Positions 62,534 to 64,000 of a stretch of DNA of 64,000 bases are shown one piece after another. The stretch's first letter is position 1; the number at the start of each line of letters is the position of its first letter. This DNA comes from an uncultured Sphingomonas sp. (GTDB taxonomy: Bacteria > Pseudomonadota > Alphaproteobacteria > Sphingomonadales > Sphingomonadaceae), in contig NZ_CAJYQD010000048.1 in NCBI RefSeq assembly GCF_913776855.1, positions 19,634 to 83,633 on the forward strand. Reading direction: 5' to 3'. The notes beneath the pieces are model-generated. The model saw only the letters and a list, made by a program, of their open reading frames with translations. It had not been told where the DNA came from and ran no database searches. The translations under genes and the position numbers were made by a program.

Positions 62534-63862
62534 TCAGTCGGCGAACAGCAGAACCGGCGTCTCGATCAACCGCTTCAACGCCTGAACATAACTGGCGGCA
62601 TCATGGCCGTCGACGACGCGGTGGTCGCAGCTGATCGACAGGTTCATCAGCTTGGCCTTGACGATCTCTTCGCCGCCGCCCGCCCGCGCACGGAACACCG
62701 GACGCTCGACGATGCGGTTCGGGCCGATGATCGCGACTTCGGGCCGGTTGATGACCGGCGTCGTCGCGATCCCGCCCAGGGGGCCGAGCGACGTTACGGT
62801 GATCGTGCCGCCCGACAGTTCCTCGGACTTCGCCTTGCCGGTCCGCGCCGCTTCGGCAAGGCGGGCGATCTCGCCAGCCAGTTGCCACGGGTTCATGTCC
62901 TGCGCATCGCGGATCACCGGTACCATGAGTCCGGCGTCGGTCTGCGCCGCCATGCCCAGATGCACCCGTCCGAACCGCGTCACGACGCCCGCCTCGTCAT
63001 CATAGCGGGCGTTGAGCATCGGGAAATCAGGCAGCGTGCGACAGATGGCAACGATCAGCAGCGGCAGCATGGTGAGCTTCGGCCGGTGACCCCGGCCGGC
63101 GTTCAGGTCGGCGCGCATCGCCTCCAGCGCCGTCACGTCGATTTCCTCGACATAGGTGAAGTGCGGGATGTGCCGCTTGGCCGCCGCCATGTTCTCGGCG
63201 ATGCGACGACGCATTCCGATGACCTTGACCGCTTCGTCCGGTCGGGCACGCGAGGCGTGCGGAGCGCGATAGCCCTGTGCGCTGCCGTAGCGGAGATATG
63301 CGTCGAGGTCGGCGTGGCGGATATGCGGGCCGTCGTGATGGACCGCGGACAGGTCAATGCCGAGGTCCTTTGCCCGCTGGCGGACGGCGGGGGAGGCCAA
63401 AGCTCCTCCCCGCTCGCGGGGAGGGGGACCGTTCGCAGGACGGTGGAGGGGGGTGGCCTCCTGCGGAACGCTCGCGGGGGTTGCGTTCAGCGGCGCTCCC
63501 CCTCCACCATGCTGCGCATGGTCCCCCTCCCCGTACCGGGGAGGATCTTGTGCCGCAATCTCCTCGACGCCCGGATTTTCCGCCTCGACGCGCTCGGGTT
63601 CGGCCGGTTGCACGACCTCACCCTCGGTCTCGATCACCACCAACGTCGATCCGATCGCGATCTGGTCGCCCGGTTCTCCCGCCAGTTCGATCACCGTGCC
63701 CGCGACCGGGCTTTCCATTTCGACCGTCGCCTTGTCGGTCATCATGTCGGCCAGACGGCCGTCTTCCTCGACGCGGTCGCCGACGGCGACGTGCCACGAG
63801 ACGATCTCGGCTTCGGAAATGCCTTCGCCGATATCGGGCAGGCGGAAAGAGAAACGTGCCAT
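62534..63862 (-). CDS. 2-oxo acid dehydrogenase E2 subunit (branched-chain type), with a repeat-derived linker
   Basis: Dihydrolipoyl acyltransferase of 442 residues, probably of the branched-chain 2-oxoacid dehydrogenase complex, since the E1-beta subunit lies directly upstream as in bkd operons. The lipoyl domain is at 1-80 with the lipoylated lysine in MMTDKATVEM (Lys44). The peripheral subunit-binding domain starts at ALASPAVRQRAKDLGIDLSAV (about 154-175). The catalytic domain has the active-site SCDHRVVDGHDAA near the C-terminus. Residues about 106-153 of the linker are encoded by the palindromic repeat at 63406-63543, in frame and without a stop. The segment is rich in Gly, Pro, Ala and His and fits a flexible linker. 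Confidence 0.93.
   Translation of the reverse strand: MARFSFRLPDIGEGISEAEIVSWHVAVGDRVEEDGRLADMMTDKATVEMESPVAGTVIELAGEPGDQIAIGSTLVVIETEGEVVQPAEPERVEAENPGVEEIAAQDPPRYGEGDHAQHGGGGAPLNATPASVPQEATPLHRPANGPPPRERGGALASPAVRQRAKDLGIDLSAVHHDGPHIRHADLDAYLRYGSAQGYRAPHASRARPDEAVKVIGMRRRIAENMAAAKRHIPHFTYVEEIDVTALEAMRADLNAGRGHRPKLTMLPLLIVAICRTLPDFPMLNARYDDEAGVVTRFGRVHLGMAAQTDAGLMVPVIRDAQDMNPWQLAGEIARLAEAARTGKAKSEELSGGTITVTSLGPLGGIATTPVINRPEVAIIGPNRIVERPVFRARAGGGEEIVKAKLMNLSISCDHRVVDGHDAASYVQALKRLIETPVLLFAD
63406..63543. repeat. 138-bp compound palindromic repeat (family B) inside the E2 coding region
   Basis: Outer arms 63406-63430 and 63520-63543 pair (CTCCCCG/CGGGGAG cores and GGTCCCCCTCCCC). Small inner hairpins CCGT-TCGCAGG-ACGG and CCATGC-TG-GCATGG occupy the places of different hairpins in the 48294 copy. 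It is 46 codons long and keeps the E2 frame open. Confidence 0.88.
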
Positions 63863-63868
63863 GGCGGT

Positions 63869-64000
63869 TCAGTCCTGCATGATCTTCTTGAGCGCCTGTC
63901 CGATGCGGACCGGCCCCGGGAAATACGCCCATTCGAGGCTGTGCGGATACGGCGTGTCGAAGCCGGTCACGCGCTCGATCGGCGCTTCGAGATGGTGGAA
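63869..64000 (-). CDS. 2-oxo acid dehydrogenase E1 beta subunit, C-terminus only
   Basis: The last 43 residues of a thiamine-diphosphate-dependent dehydrogenase beta chain: HHLEAPIERVTGFDTPYPHSLEWAYFPGPVRIGQALKKIMQD, typical of branched-chain and pyruvate E1-beta C-termini. The gene enters from the right edge of the window on the minus strand. Its TGA is 6 nt before the E2 start, so E1-beta and E2 are in one operon. Confidence 0.88.
   Translation of the reverse strand, partial: FHHLEAPIERVTGFDTPYPHSLEWAYFPGPVRIGQALKKIMQD

Overview
The window comes from a high-GC alphaproteobacterium of the Sphingomonas type. Signs are a CcrM-type GANTC methyltransferase, large TonB-dependent receptors next to tryptophan-halogenase-like/SapC/cupin genes, tight 4-8 nt gene overlaps, and REP-like palindromes typical of sphingomonad genomes. 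The genus is inferred from gene content; no rRNA is present.

Layout. 1-2.3 kb: kynurenine pathway (kynU partial, TDO) with a divergent Lrp/AsnC regulator. 2.3-12 kb: a leftward operon of TonB receptor, halogenase-like, SapC, cupin, second halogenase-like and LacI regulator, headed by two inverted operator-like sites. 12-20.4 kb: psd, an alpha/beta hydrolase, TerC, a CitMHS citrate transporter, a porin and an orphan solute-binding protein, divergent from a TctDE-like two-component system. 20.4-21.8 kb: a small unknown gene and a TetR regulator, with a promoter flanked by two TetR-like operators between them. 21.8-41.6 kb: a high-mannose N-glycan utilisation locus (GH125, halogenase-like, a TonB receptor split by an in-frame amber codon, GH85, GH2, GH92, SSS transporter, LacI, ROK kinase, second GH92), tied together by three near-identical 16-bp operators. 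41.6-64 kb: mostly housekeeping genes (folP, ccrM, rnhB, a thiD-VOC fusion, glmM, gor, pgi, lepB, rnc, tRNA-Lys, folK, a UDG, the E2 and E1-beta subunits of a 2-oxoacid dehydrogenase) with many palindromic repeats.

How the genes may work together. In the N-glycan locus, exported GH85 would release glycans from protein, two GH92 enzymes and a Tat-exported GH125 would trim alpha-mannose, the SSS symporter would import mannose or a small product, cytoplasmic GH2 would split Man-beta-GlcNAc, and the ROK kinase would phosphorylate the sugar. The LacI protein encoded in the middle would read the inducer. In the citrate region, the solute-binding protein has no ABC permease beside it and may instead present ligand to the TctE-like kinase.

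The most unusual signals are the amber-split receptor, a 138-bp palindromic repeat read in frame as the linker of a dehydrogenase E2 subunit (with compensatory hairpin changes against an intergenic copy), a GIY-YIG nuclease gene bracketed by inverted REP-like repeats, a cluster of seven GANTC sites upstream of ccrM, and a hairpin element that appears to have extended one gene into its convergent neighbour.
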